From NCBI RefSeq assembly GCF_008727875.1, contig NZ_VTWS01000001.1, positions 992,001 to 1,056,000 on the forward strand: a stretch of DNA of 64,000 nucleotides. The letters run 5' to 3'. Of this stretch, positions 33,305-42,696 are shown piece after piece (the first letter of the stretch is position 1; every line of letters begins with the position of its first letter). The position numbers and the translations under genes were made by a program. The DNA is from Larkinella humicola. GTDB lineage: Bacteria > Bacteroidota > Bacteroidia > Cytophagales > Spirosomataceae. The notes beneath the pieces are model-generated. The model worked only from the letters and a program-made list of their open reading frames with translations, had not been told where the DNA came from and did no database searches.

Positions 33305-35833
33305 TTATTCGGTTACCTGCTCATGCTTCTTCACCGTGATGGTCAGGTTCTCGGCATTCTCCTCGTAGTCGGCCATAATCACATCACCTTCCTTAAGATC
33401 GCCTTTCAGAATCTCTTCTGCGACGGGATCTTCCAGGAACTTCTGGATCGCCCGGCTTAACGGACGTGCGCCATACTGAGGGTCATATCCTTTTTCTGAA
33501 AGGAAATCCTTCGCTTTTTCCGTCAGTTCAACTTTGTAACCCAGGCTTGTAACGCGACCAAGCAGTTTGCCCAGCATCAGGTCGATGATCTTGTGAATAT
33601 CTTCGCGTTGCAGCGAGTTGAACACGATCACATCGTCCAGACGGTTCAGGAATTCCGGCGAGAAGGCTTTCCGAAGCGCATTCTGAATTGTGCTCTTCAT
33701 GATCTCGTCCTGGTTTTCGGACTTGCCACGGGTGGCAAAACCAATCCCGGAACCAAAATCTTTCAGGTCACGAACCCCGATGTTCGAGGTCATAATGATG
33801 ATGGTGTTCCGGAAATCGACCCGGCGACCCAACCCATCCGTCAAAATACCGTCGTCAAGCACCTGCAACAGAATGTTAAACACATCCGGGTGGGCTTTTT
33901 CGATCTCATCCAGCAGAACCACGGAGTACGGTTTCCGACGGATTTTTTCCGTCAACTGACCGCCTTCTTCGTAACCCACATAGCCCGGAGGAGCGCCGAC
34001 CAGACGGCTTACGCTGAATTTCTCCATGTATTCCGACATGTCGATCCGCACCAGCGCATCGTCTTTGTCGAAGAGGTAGGAAGCCAGTACTTTCGCCAGT
34101 TCCGTTTTCCCAACCCCGGTTGGGCCAAGGAAGATGAACGAACCGATGGGTTTCTTCGGATCTTTCAATCCGACGCGCGTCCGCTGAATGGCTTTCACCA
34201 GTTTCTGAACCGCCTTGTCCTGACCAATAACACGACCAGTCAATTGCTCGGCCATGTTCAGCAACTTGGCGCCTTCGTTGGTGGCTACGCGGCTGGTCGG
34301 AATACCGGTCATCATGGCGACAACCTCGGCCACGTTTTCTTCCGAAACCGTGTACCGTTTCTTCTTGGTTTCTTCTTCCCAGGCCAGTTTGGCACGGTCC
34401 AGTTGATCAATCAGGCGTTTTTCCTTATCGCGAAGCTGGGCGGCTTCTTCGTATTTCTGGCTTTTCACCACCTGATTTTTCTCCTTCTTGATGTTCTCGA
34501 TGCTGTCTTCCAGCCGCAGAATATCTTCGGGAACCGAGATGTTGGAGATGTGTACGCGGGCACCCACCTCATCCAGAACGTCGATAGCTTTATCGGGCAA
34601 AAACCGGTCAGAGATGTACCGCTCCGACAGTTTTACGGCCGCTTCCACCGCTTCCTGGGTGTAGTTGACGTGGTGGTGATCTTCGTACTTATCCTTGATG
34701 TTGTTCAGGATTTCGATGGTTTCTTCAACCGACGTGGCGTCGACCATCACAACCTGGAACCGACGGGCCAAAGCACCGTCTTTCTCGATGTACTGGCGGT
34801 ATTCGTCCAGCGTGGTGGCACCAATACATTGAATGTCGCCCCGCGCCAAAGCCGGTTTGAACATGTTGGAGGCATCGAGCGAACCCGAAGCACCACCAGC
34901 ACCAACAATGGTGTGGAGTTCATCGATGAACAGAATCACTTCCGGCGATTTTTCCAGTTCGTTCATCACCGCTTTCATGCGTTCTTCAAACTGCCCGCGG
35001 TATTTGGTACCGGCGACTAACGAAGCCAGATCCAGGGTTACCACGCGTTTGCCGAACAGCACCCGCGATACTTTTTTCTGAACGATCCGCAGCGCCAGGC
35101 CTTCCGCAATGGCAGTTTTACCAACGCCGGGCTCACCAATCAAAATCGGGTTGTTCTTTTTCCGGCGGCTCAGAATCTGAGCGACGCGTTCAATTTCTTT
35201 TTCACGGCCAACAATCGGGTCAAGTTTACCCAATTCGGCAAGTTTGGTTAGGTCACGTCCGAAGTTGTCCAAAACCGGCGTTCTCGACTTTTCAGACCCT
35301 TTCGGATCTTTTCCCGACCCGGAGCTGCTGCTACCGAACATTCCGCGGTCGTTGTCGTCGTCGTCCGTTTCGGGGCCCATGTGCGGACGTGTACCGGAGG
35401 ATTGATATTCCAGCATTTCCTTTATTACCTCGTAGTTGACATTAAATTTGTTCAAAATCTGGGTGGCCACATTGTCCTCATCACGAAGAATCGACAGGAG
35501 CAGATGCTCGGTGCCAATCAGCGGACTCTTGAAGATTTTTGCTTCCAGGTACGTGATCTTGAGTACTTTTTCAGACTGGCGGGTGAGTGGTATATTGGCC
35601 AGATTTTTGACATTGTTGGTTGCGGTTCCTTTGGTCGCCTGCTCAATCGTGACACGCAGTTCATCTAAAGAAATGCCCAATTTTTTCAATAACCCAACGG
35701 CTACCCCCTCGCCTTCCCGAATCATACCCAGCAGCAGATGCTCTGTACCTATGTAGTCATGACCCAGACGCAGGGCTTCCTCTCTGCTGAGCGAGATAAC
35801 TTCTTTAACTCGGTTCGAAAATTTAGCTTCCAT
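33305..35833 (-). CDS. clpC: ATP-dependent Clp protease ATP-binding subunit ClpC
   Basis: An 842-residue Hsp100 unfoldase. Two N-terminal Clp repeats (about 1-150: [30 protein letters not shown]) bind adaptors. The first AAA+ domain has Walker [18 protein letters not shown] motif lies in the middle region, and the second AAA+ domain has Walker [13 protein letters not shown]. An R-rich C-terminal domain ([11 protein letters not shown]) follows. A Ser/Gly linker near 170 joins the repeats to the ring. It unfolds substrates and feeds them to ClpP in the cytoplasm. It is transcribed alone and ends in an intrinsic terminator. The long antisense frame opposite is a coding shadow. Confidence 0.96.
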   Translation of the reverse strand: MEAKFSNRVKEVISLSREEALRLGHDYIGTEHLLLGMIREGEGVAVGLLKKLGISLDELRVTIEQATKGTATNNVKNLANIPLTRQSEKVLKITYLEAKIFKSPLIGTEHLLLSILRDEDNVATQILNKFNVNYEVIKEMLEYQSSGTRPHMGPETDDDDNDRGMFGSSSSGSGKDPKGSEKSRTPVLDNFGRDLTKLAELGKLDPIVGREKEIERVAQILSRRKKNNPILIGEPGVGKTAIAEGLALRIVQKKVSRVLFGKRVVTLDLASLVAGTKYRGQFEERMKAVMNELEKSPEVILFIDELHTIVGAGGASGSLDASNMFKPALARGDIQCIGATTLDEYRQYIEKDGALARRFQVVMVDATSVEETIEILNNIKDKYEDHHHVNYTQEAVEAAVKLSERYISDRFLPDKAIDVLDEVGARVHISNISVPEDILRLEDSIENIKKEKNQVVKSQKYEEAAQLRDKEKRLIDQLDRAKLAWEEETKKKRYTVSEENVAEVVAMMTGIPTSRVATNEGAKLLNMAEQLTGRVIGQDKAVQKLVKAIQRTRVGLKDPKKPIGSFIFLGPTGVGKTELAKVLASYLFDKDDALVRIDMSEYMEKFSVSRLVGAPPGYVGYEEGGQLTEKIRRKPYSVVLLDEIEKAHPDVFNILLQVLDDGILTDGLGRRVDFRNTIIIMTSNIGVRDLKDFGSGIGFATRGKSENQDEIMKSTIQNALRKAFSPEFLNRLDDVIVFNSLQREDIHKIIDLMLGKLLGRVTSLGYKVELTEKAKDFLSEKGYDPQYGARPLSRAIQKFLEDPVAEEILKGDLKEGDVIMADYEENAENLTITVKKHEQVTE

Positions 35834-35898
35834 TCGCTTAGGGTTGTATCGTACTTAGTTGCGTCTTTTCGTAGTAACGAAAAATTTTTCGGTATTGT

Positions 35899-36504
35899 TC
35901 ACGGGTTGAGAGACTGCTTTAAAACGTCGGTGGCGGCTGTTCCCTGGCAGAAAATCAAATCCAGAATGCTAAGGTCAGGTACAAATACATTGCCAAAGTT
36001 CTGCTGATACGAAACCGGGTGGTAAAACCTGCCATTTTGTTCATCGTTCCGATCAGCAATTTGGCCATGGGCGTCCAGAACTTCGCTACCTACCTGTTTT
36101 TCAAAGGCTTTTGTCATCGACAGCGTCTTTTGCCAGCGCAGCCATTTCAGACACAATGTCAGCAGTTCGAGATTCAGGTCAAACAGAAAGACCCATTTTC
36201 TGCGAAATACTGCTTCAAGTTCATCAGCATAATACTCAAAAAAAGGAGCTTTGCTGTAAGCCGTCACCAAACATCGCCAGTGACGATCGGTCCAGGCCTG
36301 ACGGTCATCGATCCGCACATCACGAATCGATTGCTTATGCGTACCATTGCGTACCGGAACCGTCAGTCGGTCGATGCCATTTGCCGTCAGGACATAACAC
36401 CGATTTCTGTAACTTTGCTTTCCATAATGCTCGGCTGCTTCCAGCCAAACGGTATCGAAGGGTAAGAGGGCGGTGAAATAGGTCAGGCTGGGCAGATAGT
36501 GCAA
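35899..36504 (-). CDS. WbqC family protein
   Basis: The product carries the WbqC hallmark: an N-terminal LHYLPSLTYFTAL strand-helix, then YGKQSYRNRC and TVPVRNG, and an RHWRCLVTAYSKAPFFEYY block. Members occur in O-antigen clusters and elsewhere and may help build or modify surface sugars; the reaction is unproven. The frame stays open to ATG 36618, but a promoter-like pair at 36549-36578 suggests a downstream start, with TTG 36504 opening just before the conserved start (201 residues). The upstream 38 residues are not family-like. Divergent from the acyltransferase gene. Confidence 0.75.
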   Translation of the reverse strand: MHYLPSLTYFTALLPFDTVWLEAAEHYGKQSYRNRCYVLTANGIDRLTVPVRNGTHKQSIRDVRIDDRQAWTDRHWRCLVTAYSKAPFFEYYADELEAVFRRKWVFLFDLNLELLTLCLKWLRWQKTLSMTKAFEKQVGSEVLDAHGQIADRNDEQNGRFYHPVSYQQNFGNVFVPDLSILDLIFCQGTAATDVLKQSLNP

Positions 36505-36548
36505 TTCAATCCGAATTCCCTGACTTAGTTGACCAACGTGGTACTTTT

Positions 36549-36578
36549 CCAATATACTCGACGCGTTGATAGCACCAA
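36549..36578 (-). promoter_or_regulatory. Candidate promoter for the WbqC gene
   Basis: On the minus strand TTG (36578-36576) and TATATTGG (36556-36549) are spaced 19 bases apart, close to the TTG/TAnnTTTG pattern with one change. It lies inside the longest version of the WbqC frame, so if real the start must be downstream. Confidence 0.4.
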
Positions 36579-36667
36579 ATAAATGAATTTCGTATTGAAC
36601 AAGCAAACGGTTTCGCAAAATTTTAATTTGGCGGTATGCTTTTGCGAACCGGACTATCCTTTTTCGA

Positions 36668-37543
36668 ATGACACTATCCTTTTTTCGTTTCCTTTCCAGA
36701 ATTCCGATTGCTGCCCTGTATGTGGTTGCCGACGTTTTGTACTATGTACTGGCCTATGTGATCCGCTACCGGAAAACGGTGATCGACACCAACCTAAAAC
36801 GCTCATTTCCTGAGAAATCGGATACGGAACGCCGGCAGATCGCTAGAAAATTTTACCGCAATTTCGCAGACGTTTTGGTGGAGACGTTCAAGTTACCGGG
36901 TATGTCAGCCGACGAGTTACAAAAGCGGGTGCACTTCACCAATAAAGAGCTGGTGCAGGACCTACTGGCTCAGGGGCAGGCGGTTTTGATTATGGCGTCG
37001 CACCAGTGCAACTGGGAATGGGCGCCCTCCGCTTCCGTCGTGAATGGCATGCCAGCCGATGCCGTCTATAAAAGACTGGCCAGTCCCGTTTCAGAGCAGC
37101 TGGTGTATTCCATTCGCTCGAGCTTTGGGGCCAAACCGGTGCCTATGAAAGCCCTGCTCCGCGAGATGGTGACCCGGCGGAATGAACCGCGGCTGATTGC
37201 CCTCGTCGCCGATCAGATTCCCGACCAGCCCGAGTATGGCTACTGGACCTCTTTTATGAACCAGGAAACACCGTTCTATCCGGGTACGGAACGCCTGGCC
37301 CGGAGTTTTAGTCTTCCGGTTTTTTACATTGAGATGCAACGCATCCGACGAGGTTATTACACGATGACGTTCTACCCTATTGCCGAACCGCCGTATCTGG
37401 CCCTACCGGAAGGAGAAATCCTGAACCGGTACCGCGACCTGCTGGAAATAACGCTCCGGAACGCTCCCTCCGACTGGCTCTGGTCACACAAACGCTGGAA
37501 GCACCAACGGGACAAGTACGTGAAGACGCAAGTGAAGTGGTAA
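36668..37543 (+). CDS. Lipid A biosynthesis-type acyltransferase (LpxL/HtrB family)
   Basis: A 291-residue membrane-associated acyltransferase. The N-terminal hydrophobic helix (FRFLSRIPIAALYVVADVLYYVLAY) anchors it. The catalytic HX4E motif is His112-Glu117 in MASHQCNWEW; VALVADQIPDQ and PFYPGTERLARSFSLPVFYIEM are the other family blocks. The C-terminus WLWSHKRWKH is conserved. Likely adds a secondary acyl chain to lipid A, or acylates a related lipid, at the inner membrane. Divergent from the WbqC gene, which also fits surface polysaccharide work. Confidence 0.88.
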   Translation: MTLSFFRFLSRIPIAALYVVADVLYYVLAYVIRYRKTVIDTNLKRSFPEKSDTERRQIARKFYRNFADVLVETFKLPGMSADELQKRVHFTNKELVQDLLAQGQAVLIMASHQCNWEWAPSASVVNGMPADAVYKRLASPVSEQLVYSIRSSFGAKPVPMKALLREMVTRRNEPRLIALVADQIPDQPEYGYWTSFMNQETPFYPGTERLARSFSLPVFYIEMQRIRRGYYTMTFYPIAEPPYLALPEGEILNRYRDLLEITLRNAPSDWLWSHKRWKHQRDKYVKTQVKW

Positions 37544-37855
37544 AAAAATGAATTTAATGGAAGCCTGAAAGGCTTGACTCCCTTAACCCTTAGCATCGCC
37601 CCGGGCTGCCAAAATAATTACCTCCCGCAGACCAACAAAGCCTGAAAGGTTTGCCTCCCTCAACTCCGGGCATCGCCCGGGGCTGCCAGAATAATAGCCT
37701 CCCGCAGCCCCATAAAGCCTGAAAGGCTTGCCTCCCTTAACCCCGGGCATCGCCCGGGGCATCCCCAGTCCAACGATCATCATGGAGGGCAGGGAAAGCG
37801 GGGCGACGCCCGGAGTTACGGGAGGCAAGCCTTTCAGGCTTTATGGGAATAGTAT
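37544..37855. other. Gene-free stretch occupied by a 77-bp repeat array
   Basis: No coding frame with recognisable features was found. A small minus-strand frame seen here is made of repeat sequence. The content is the three direct copies plus one inverted copy described in the next entry. Confidence 0.6.
37561..37851. repeat. 77-bp tandem repeat (three copies) plus an inverted partial copy
   Basis: Copies begin at 37561, 37638 and 37715, a period of exactly 77 bases. Each copy starts AAGCCTGAAAGGCTTG and goes on to CCCGGGCATCGCCCGGGG, both small palindromes. The third copy is shortened after its GC hairpin. From about 37799 to 37851 an inverted copy follows, so copy 3 and the inverted copy can form a long stem. 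It lies between the acyltransferase stop and the opposing lipoprotein stop. Confidence 0.88.
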
Positions 37856-38932
37856 TTATTGATATTGGATGTAGAGCGGTTTGGGATCCAGGGCCAGCAC
37901 CTCTGCCGGTTCCATCACATGCGGGGCTTTGTGGTTCGAACGGTGGTCGACCTTCTTCAAATCGTTGTAATAGAACAATTTGAAACCGGTATACTGTACG
38001 GGTTCTTTCACAATGTAATCGCGGTACGAATCGATTTTCAGGGAAGGAGGCCCCCAGCCGTCCATATCAATCACAATGGCAACCCGTGGATCGAGCTTGA
38101 TGTTCTTGTAGTTGGTGACCATGCGCTGCGTGAACCGGTGAACCACCAGGACCTTAGGCGGAATGTTGTTTTCTTTCACTACCCGGCTTAAAAACTGAAC
38201 CGCATCATTGACGTCAGCCGCATCGTAGGTTCCAATTCGGGTTCCCGGACGGGCGCCCGTTTTCATCGAGAACTCAGGATCGATGCCGAGGTGGACATAC
38301 GGCAGCTTCAGGTATTTTTCAAGAAAAGCCATCTCACCTTTCAAATCCGCCAGACCCACCTGAATGTCCAGAAACACAATTGCTCCGTGCTGGGCACCCC
38401 AGCTAATCACTTTGCGAATCGTTTTATCACTCATCCGCAAGCGGTATTTTCCGTCTTTCTGGGGTGTTCCCTGAGCCGAGATGGCCACCAGATGGAGTGC
38501 CTTCTGAATGGGTTTCGACGGATCGGCTTTTTGCCAGCGTTCCGCTTCCCGATCCAGTTTCTGCAACATTTCCTTGCGGGGAAACTCACCCAAAATGCCC
38601 ATTCTCTTGGAATGTGGGTTGCCGTAAAAGGCCAGAATTCGGTGTTTCGGCAGCAGCGTGTCGGGTAAGGTACCAGCAAATTGCAGGGTGTCGGCTTTTA
38701 AAGGGTCTTTTTCTGTCGTATCAACCGCTACTGCCGCGGTTGGGGTTGGGGCTGGAACCGAGTCCGTTAACGGAGCCGGGGTTTGAACCGCCGTGCTGTC
38801 GGATTTTTTCGTTTCGTCTCCGCTTCCGTTGCTGCCCGAGCAGCCTGTTAATGCGTTGAATTGAATTAGAATTGAAGTAATTGCAACCAATTTCCATGCC
38901 GTTCGGCACGACTTACACCCTCCGTTTACCAC
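37856..38932 (-). CDS. Lipoprotein of unknown function
   Basis: I place the start at GTG 38932 (358 residues) because a -7 box at 39031-39038 lies inside the longer frame that runs to ATG 39085. A TTG at 38890 would give a shorter signal. The signal ends in a lipobox ALTGC, then a Thr/Pro/Ala-rich linker (about 40-85), then a globular domain. Its blocks are RILAFYGNPHSKRMGILGEF, HLGIDPEFSMK and IDMDGWGPPSLKIDSYRDYI. The beta/alpha pattern with acidic DPEF suggests a TIM barrel of glycosidase type, but I do not recognise a named family. It is the only gene before the tsaC gene on this strand. Confidence 0.65.
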   Translation of the reverse strand: MVNGGCKSCRTAWKLVAITSILIQFNALTGCSGSNGSGDETKKSDSTAVQTPAPLTDSVPAPTPTAAVAVDTTEKDPLKADTLQFAGTLPDTLLPKHRILAFYGNPHSKRMGILGEFPRKEMLQKLDREAERWQKADPSKPIQKALHLVAISAQGTPQKDGKYRLRMSDKTIRKVISWGAQHGAIVFLDIQVGLADLKGEMAFLEKYLKLPYVHLGIDPEFSMKTGARPGTRIGTYDAADVNDAVQFLSRVVKENNIPPKVLVVHRFTQRMVTNYKNIKLDPRVAIVIDMDGWGPPSLKIDSYRDYIVKEPVQYTGFKLFYYNDLKKVDHRSNHKAPHVMEPAEVLALDPKPLYIQYQ

Positions 38933-39030
38933 TGTGCTTTGATGAATAAATGTGAACTGTTCCCTACCAACGAACCGCAGTTCGTGTCCCTTTGAAAAAA
39001 TTAAATACAGATTAAAATCCGTAGTTGCAC

Positions 39031-39038
39031 CAAAAATA
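39031..39038 (-). promoter_or_regulatory. -7 element upstream of the lipoprotein gene
   Basis: Minus-strand TATTTTTG matches TAnnTTTG exactly. Transcription would begin near 39024, inside the longest possible frame of the lipoprotein gene, so the true start must lie downstream (GTG 38932 or TTG 38890). Confidence 0.5.
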
Positions 39039-39117
39039 GAAACTCTGTAGGAAAACGGAAGAAAAAATCTGAAATTAATGAGCAACAGGTGCGTTTTTCT
39101 TCAATCTGAAAAACAGG

Positions 39118-39738
39118 TTACTCTTCAATTTCTCCCAATCCCCGCCGAACGATTTCGAAGTCATCGGTGGTGGCATCGATGATGGTCGAGGGGATGTTGC
39201 CGCCCATACCGCCATCAATGACCAGATCGACCAGGTGTTGAAACCGCTCGAAAATGATTTCAGGATCGGTAATGTATTGGACAATATCGTCGTCGTCTTT
39301 GATGGTCGTCGTAATGATGGGATTGCCCAGCTCCTTTACAATGGCCCGCGGGATGCTGTGGTCCGGAATCCGGATGCCCACCGTCCGCTTATTGGTGTGC
39401 AGGATTTTGGGCACCCGGTGGCTTACATCCAGAATAAAAGTGTAGGGGCCGGGCAACAGACGTTTCATCATTTTGAAGGCCAGGTTGCTGACTTTGGCAT
39501 AATCGGCAATGTGGCTTAAATCGTGACAGATAAACGAAAAATCATTTTTCTGCGGTTTGATGCCTTTGATTCGGGCAATGCGTTCGATGGCTCGGGTATT
39601 GTGAATGTCGCAACCCAGCCCATAAATAGTATCGGTTGGGTAAATAATGACGCCACCATCGCGCAGGACATCAACGACATGGCGAATTTTTCGCTCTTCA
39701 GGGGTATCGGGGTGAATCCGTAAAAACTCGGCTGACAT
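39118..39738 (-). CDS. L-threonylcarbamoyladenylate synthase (TsaC/YrdC/Sua5 family)
   Basis: A 206-residue YrdC-fold protein: [37 protein letters not shown] and VGIRIPDH are the family blocks, including the Lys/Arg residues that bind ATP and threonylcarbamate. It makes threonylcarbamoyl-AMP from threonine, bicarbonate and ATP for the t6A37 modification of tRNAs that read ANN codons. The Sua5 domain is absent, so it is the short TsaC-like type. It is upstream of the lipoprotein gene on the same strand, about 185 bases away. Confidence 0.9.
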   Translation of the reverse strand: MSAEFLRIHPDTPEERKIRHVVDVLRDGGVIIYPTDTIYGLGCDIHNTRAIERIARIKGIKPQKNDFSFICHDLSHIADYAKVSNLAFKMMKRLLPGPYTFILDVSHRVPKILHTNKRTVGIRIPDHSIPRAIVKELGNPIITTTIKDDDDIVQYITDPEIIFERFQHLVDLVIDGGMGGNIPSTIIDATTDDFEIVRRGLGEIEE

Positions 39739-39895
39739 AAGTTTAATCGCTTACTGGCTTAACTAAGCTGACGCATTTTGGTTGCAAATAACAAGGTCGG
39801 AAGACAAAAGAGAAGAGAAGTATGAATAAAGACGAAGGTGATGCCTTCCTTTTCTCTTTCGCTGCTCATCTCAGTCGCAGAGCCTTCCATGCTTG

Positions 39896-40942
39896 TCAAA
39901 CCAATAACCGAACAGCACCCTTACCGCTCTGGCGGTTTTGCAGCCAGTGGGTATACCGCCGGTAAAGCGCGTTGACCGGAATGTGCCATTTACAAAGACG
40001 CAGAATCAGGGCTGTTTGAAAGTCGGGCTTCACTATAAATTCCAGCAATTCTTTAAACCGGAACGCGAGTTCAAACTGCTCGGCGTAGAAACACTGCCGG
40101 ATAAACCAGCGAATGCGTCCAGCCAGCGCCTGGTATTCTTCCGTTGTCTGGCATTGATCAAAGGCCTTGTAACACACTTTCAGCGTCGAACTCAACAGGG
40201 AATTCTGCCGGTCAGTAAACAACGTCGACAGGGAATGACGGACCATTCGTTTGCTTGTCAGCACTTCGTCCTGGTAGTGATAGCGGTAATTCCGGGCCGT
40301 GCGCACCCAGAAATCAAAGTCCTCATAGCTCAGCGATTCGTCGTAACCACCCAGACTTTCCAATACATCTTTGCGCATCATCATGGTGGGCGTAGAGACG
40401 AAATAGGAAGTGAGTATTTCCTTGAACACCCAGCCCGAAGGCACATTGATGGTAGACAAGCCGCTGGCATCGATGGGATAATGGTAGCCCGTCAATTGAC
40501 CGTCTTCGTCAATGTAGGCGGCATTACTAAAGATCACTGCGTAATCCCCCGCCAGCCGCTCGAAACCGGCCACCTGCCGGGCAATTCGCTCACGGTGCAT
40601 CACATCATCGGCCGACAGGTCAATGACATACTTTCCTTTGGCCAGTTTGAGCCCCTGGTTAAATGCCCGACAAATGCCCAGGTTCTCGGAATTGCGAATC
40701 AACTGAATATGGGGGTATTGCAATCGGAGTTCTTCCACCCGGGCGACTGTTTGATCCCGGCTGTGGTTATCGATGACAATCAGCTCAACCATGGGATACG
40801 TTTGGTCAAGAACGGATTGAAGTGACTCGGTAATAAATCGTTCGTGGTTGTAACTGGTACAAATTACCGTTACCAGCGGCCTGAGCGACGACAGGTAATC
40901 CGCTAGCAGGCCCTGCGATTCCACGACAAGAGTTTCAGCCAT
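39896..40942 (-). CDS. Family 2 glycosyltransferase
   Basis: A 348-residue GT-A fold enzyme. LVTVICTSYNHERFITESLQSVLDQTY is the nucleotide-sugar binding start, ELIVIDNHSRD follows, and SADDVMHRERI provides the acidic metal-binding motif. EDFDFWVRTARNY is the usual catalytic-base region. ATG 40942 is preferred; 40975 adds 11 residues. It likely transfers a sugar to a surface polysaccharide or glycolipid. Acceptor and donor are unknown. It stands alone on the minus strand. Confidence 0.85.
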   Translation of the reverse strand: MAETLVVESQGLLADYLSSLRPLVTVICTSYNHERFITESLQSVLDQTYPMVELIVIDNHSRDQTVARVEELRLQYPHIQLIRNSENLGICRAFNQGLKLAKGKYVIDLSADDVMHRERIARQVAGFERLAGDYAVIFSNAAYIDEDGQLTGYHYPIDASGLSTINVPSGWVFKEILTSYFVSTPTMMMRKDVLESLGGYDESLSYEDFDFWVRTARNYRYHYQDEVLTSKRMVRHSLSTLFTDRQNSLLSSTLKVCYKAFDQCQTTEEYQALAGRIRWFIRQCFYAEQFELAFRFKELLEFIVKPDFQTALILRLCKWHIPVNALYRRYTHWLQNRQSGKGAVRLLV

Positions 40943-41201
40943 GATGATGATGAAGGATAGGTAATTATCGGACAAAGAGACCGTAACTCTTTACGCGACA
41001 ATAGTATGGATTATTCAAACCATAAATGCAACATTTTTTAGCGAACGGCGAGGGCAAAAAAGGCAGATCCGTGAAACCGCATACTAAGTATTCGCTGGAA
41101 CTGGCACGGTTTTTATACTGATTGTCAGCAAGAAACGGTCAGAGTTCTTGCCGAGAGCTTGGCTTCTGATTAGTTTGGGTTAGGGTTATTGTAAATGCTC
41201 T

Positions 41202-42155
41202 CTAAGCGGTTTGGGGAGCATTTATTGTTTTGTCCCCCACCTGCGGGTTTTTGTCGCCCTCCAGTTGATACAGAGCCACATTCAGATCAAAGCCGATAAT
41301 GAGCAGGAGGCAGACCAGGTTGATCCAGATCATCAGCACAATGAGGGTTCCGATGGAACCATACAGTTTGTTATAGGAGCCAAAATTGGAGACGTAAAAG
41401 GAAAAACCATAGGTAGTTAGCACCACCAGAACAGAGGCAATGAGACAGCCGGGATTGACAAATTTCCACTTCATGTCGATGTCGGGCGCAAACTTGTAGA
41501 TCATCGAAATGGCGGCAACAAAAACCGCAAAAACCACCAGATACCGTGCGATGTTCAACAGGGTCGTCACCACCACATTATCCAGAATCCTGATGTGCAT
41601 CAGATAGTCTGTCAGAACCCCCCCGACGACAAGCCCTGCAATGGCCAGAAACAGGGCTACGGCCAGCATGATGGTTAATCCCAGGGCAATCAGCCGGGTT
41701 TTCAGAAAACCGCGCCGTTCACCGGTTTTGTGCGACGAGTTAAACGCCATCATCAGCGACAGAATCCCGTTGGTGGCAGCATAGAGTGCGAGCAAGAAAC
41801 CAAACGACAGCACATTGCTCCGCGGTCGGCTGATGATGTCATAAATCGTCGTTTTAACGGTTTCGTAGGTAGAAGCCGGCAACACCTGTGAAAAAAAATC
41901 CATCACCTGTCCTTCCAGATTCGGAATCGGGATCATCGGAATCAAGGTAAACAGAAAGATGATAGCCGGAAAAACCGCCAGGATCAAACTGAATGCCACC
42001 GACGCAGCCCGCTCGCTGGTATCGTTGTCGGTCACCTTCGGAATAAAACACTTGAGAAAATCGAACCAATTCTGCCGCGAATCAAAGGCCTGGTGCTTTT
42101 GCAGGTAAATAATAACCCGTTGCACCGCATTGTACCGCATCAATTTTTCCAACAT
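41202..42155 (-). CDS. YihY/virulence factor BrkB family inner membrane protein
   Basis: A 317-residue protein with six or more hydrophobic helices: FSLILAVFPAIIFLFTLIPM, LSFGFLLALYAATNGILSLM, LGLTIMLAVALFLAIAGLVV, YLVVFAVFVAAISMIY, LIASVLVVLTTYGFSFYVSNF and LIVLMIWINLVCLLLIIGFDLN. The RAASVAFSLI and SYNKLYGSIG segments are YihY family blocks. Its function is uncertain; a proposed link to tRNA processing (RNase BN) was withdrawn. It begins 26 bases after a thioesterase gene, which follows mltG, so the three may be co-transcribed. Confidence 0.88.
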   Translation of the reverse strand: MLEKLMRYNAVQRVIIYLQKHQAFDSRQNWFDFLKCFIPKVTDNDTSERAASVAFSLILAVFPAIIFLFTLIPMIPIPNLEGQVMDFFSQVLPASTYETVKTTIYDIISRPRSNVLSFGFLLALYAATNGILSLMMAFNSSHKTGERRGFLKTRLIALGLTIMLAVALFLAIAGLVVGGVLTDYLMHIRILDNVVVTTLLNIARYLVVFAVFVAAISMIYKFAPDIDMKWKFVNPGCLIASVLVVLTTYGFSFYVSNFGSYNKLYGSIGTLIVLMIWINLVCLLLIIGFDLNVALYQLEGDKNPQVGDKTINAPQTA

Positions 42156-42181
42156 GATGAAGATTCGTTACTGGACGAAAA

Positions 42182-42601
42182 TTAAACCGTCGTTTCAAAA
42201 AAAGGTTTGAGTTTTTCGTTGAGTTCAGCCGGCGATTTGGTCAGCCGGCCCGTGACCGTCATCATAAAAACCAGCGTGGTTTCGCCCGTGTTCAGGTGCT
42301 CGCCGTTCTGGTTGTAAATATCATAGTGAAAAACAATCCGCACGCCGGGCATTTCCTGAATCGACACGCGAATCGTCAGCAAATCGTCGTACCGTGCCGG
42401 GCGCAAATACCGCGACCGGTTTTCATACACGGGCATCATCACGCCCGACGCTTCCATTTCCTTGTAATGAAACCCCAGACTCCGCAAGGCCTCCACCCGA
42501 CCGATTTCGTAATACCGGGCGTAATTACCGTAATATACATACCCCATCTGGTCGGTGTCGGCATACCGCACTCGAATGGGTGGAACGTCGTAGGTGAACA
42601 T
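42182..42601 (-). CDS. YbgC-like hotdog-fold acyl-CoA thioesterase
   Basis: A 139-residue 4HBT hotdog protein. The signature RVRYADTDQMGYVYYGNYARYYEIGR contains the catalytic aspartate of the 4-hydroxybenzoyl-CoA/YbgC thioesterases. The rest forms the beta sheet (LTIRVSIQEMPGVRIVFHYDIY). It releases free acid from a short acyl-CoA or acyl-ACP in the cytoplasm; the acyl chain is unknown. It lies between mltG (95 bases upstream) and yihY (26 bases downstream), all on the minus strand. Confidence 0.88.
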   Translation of the reverse strand: MFTYDVPPIRVRYADTDQMGYVYYGNYARYYEIGRVEALRSLGFHYKEMEASGVMMPVYENRSRYLRPARYDDLLTIRVSIQEMPGVRIVFHYDIYNQNGEHLNTGETTLVFMMTVTGRLTKSPAELNEKLKPFFETTV

Positions 42602-42696
42602 TTTTTCTTAGACAAGAGCGGTGAGATAAAAGCGTAAAGACTTCGTGGGCTTTTTCTAATCTTTCTTCTCCTGTCCCACCTCTTTATTCTGCATCC

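Noticed and set aside
33593-35020. 475-codon open frame on the plus strand opposite clpC
   Set aside because: It is the mirror of a highly conserved gene, shows no domain or signal, and its composition follows the codon bias of clpC read in reverse.
37561-37851. Possible CRISPR array
   Set aside because: The repeats are 77 bases long and adjacent with no unique spacers, and one copy is inverted; there are no cas genes.
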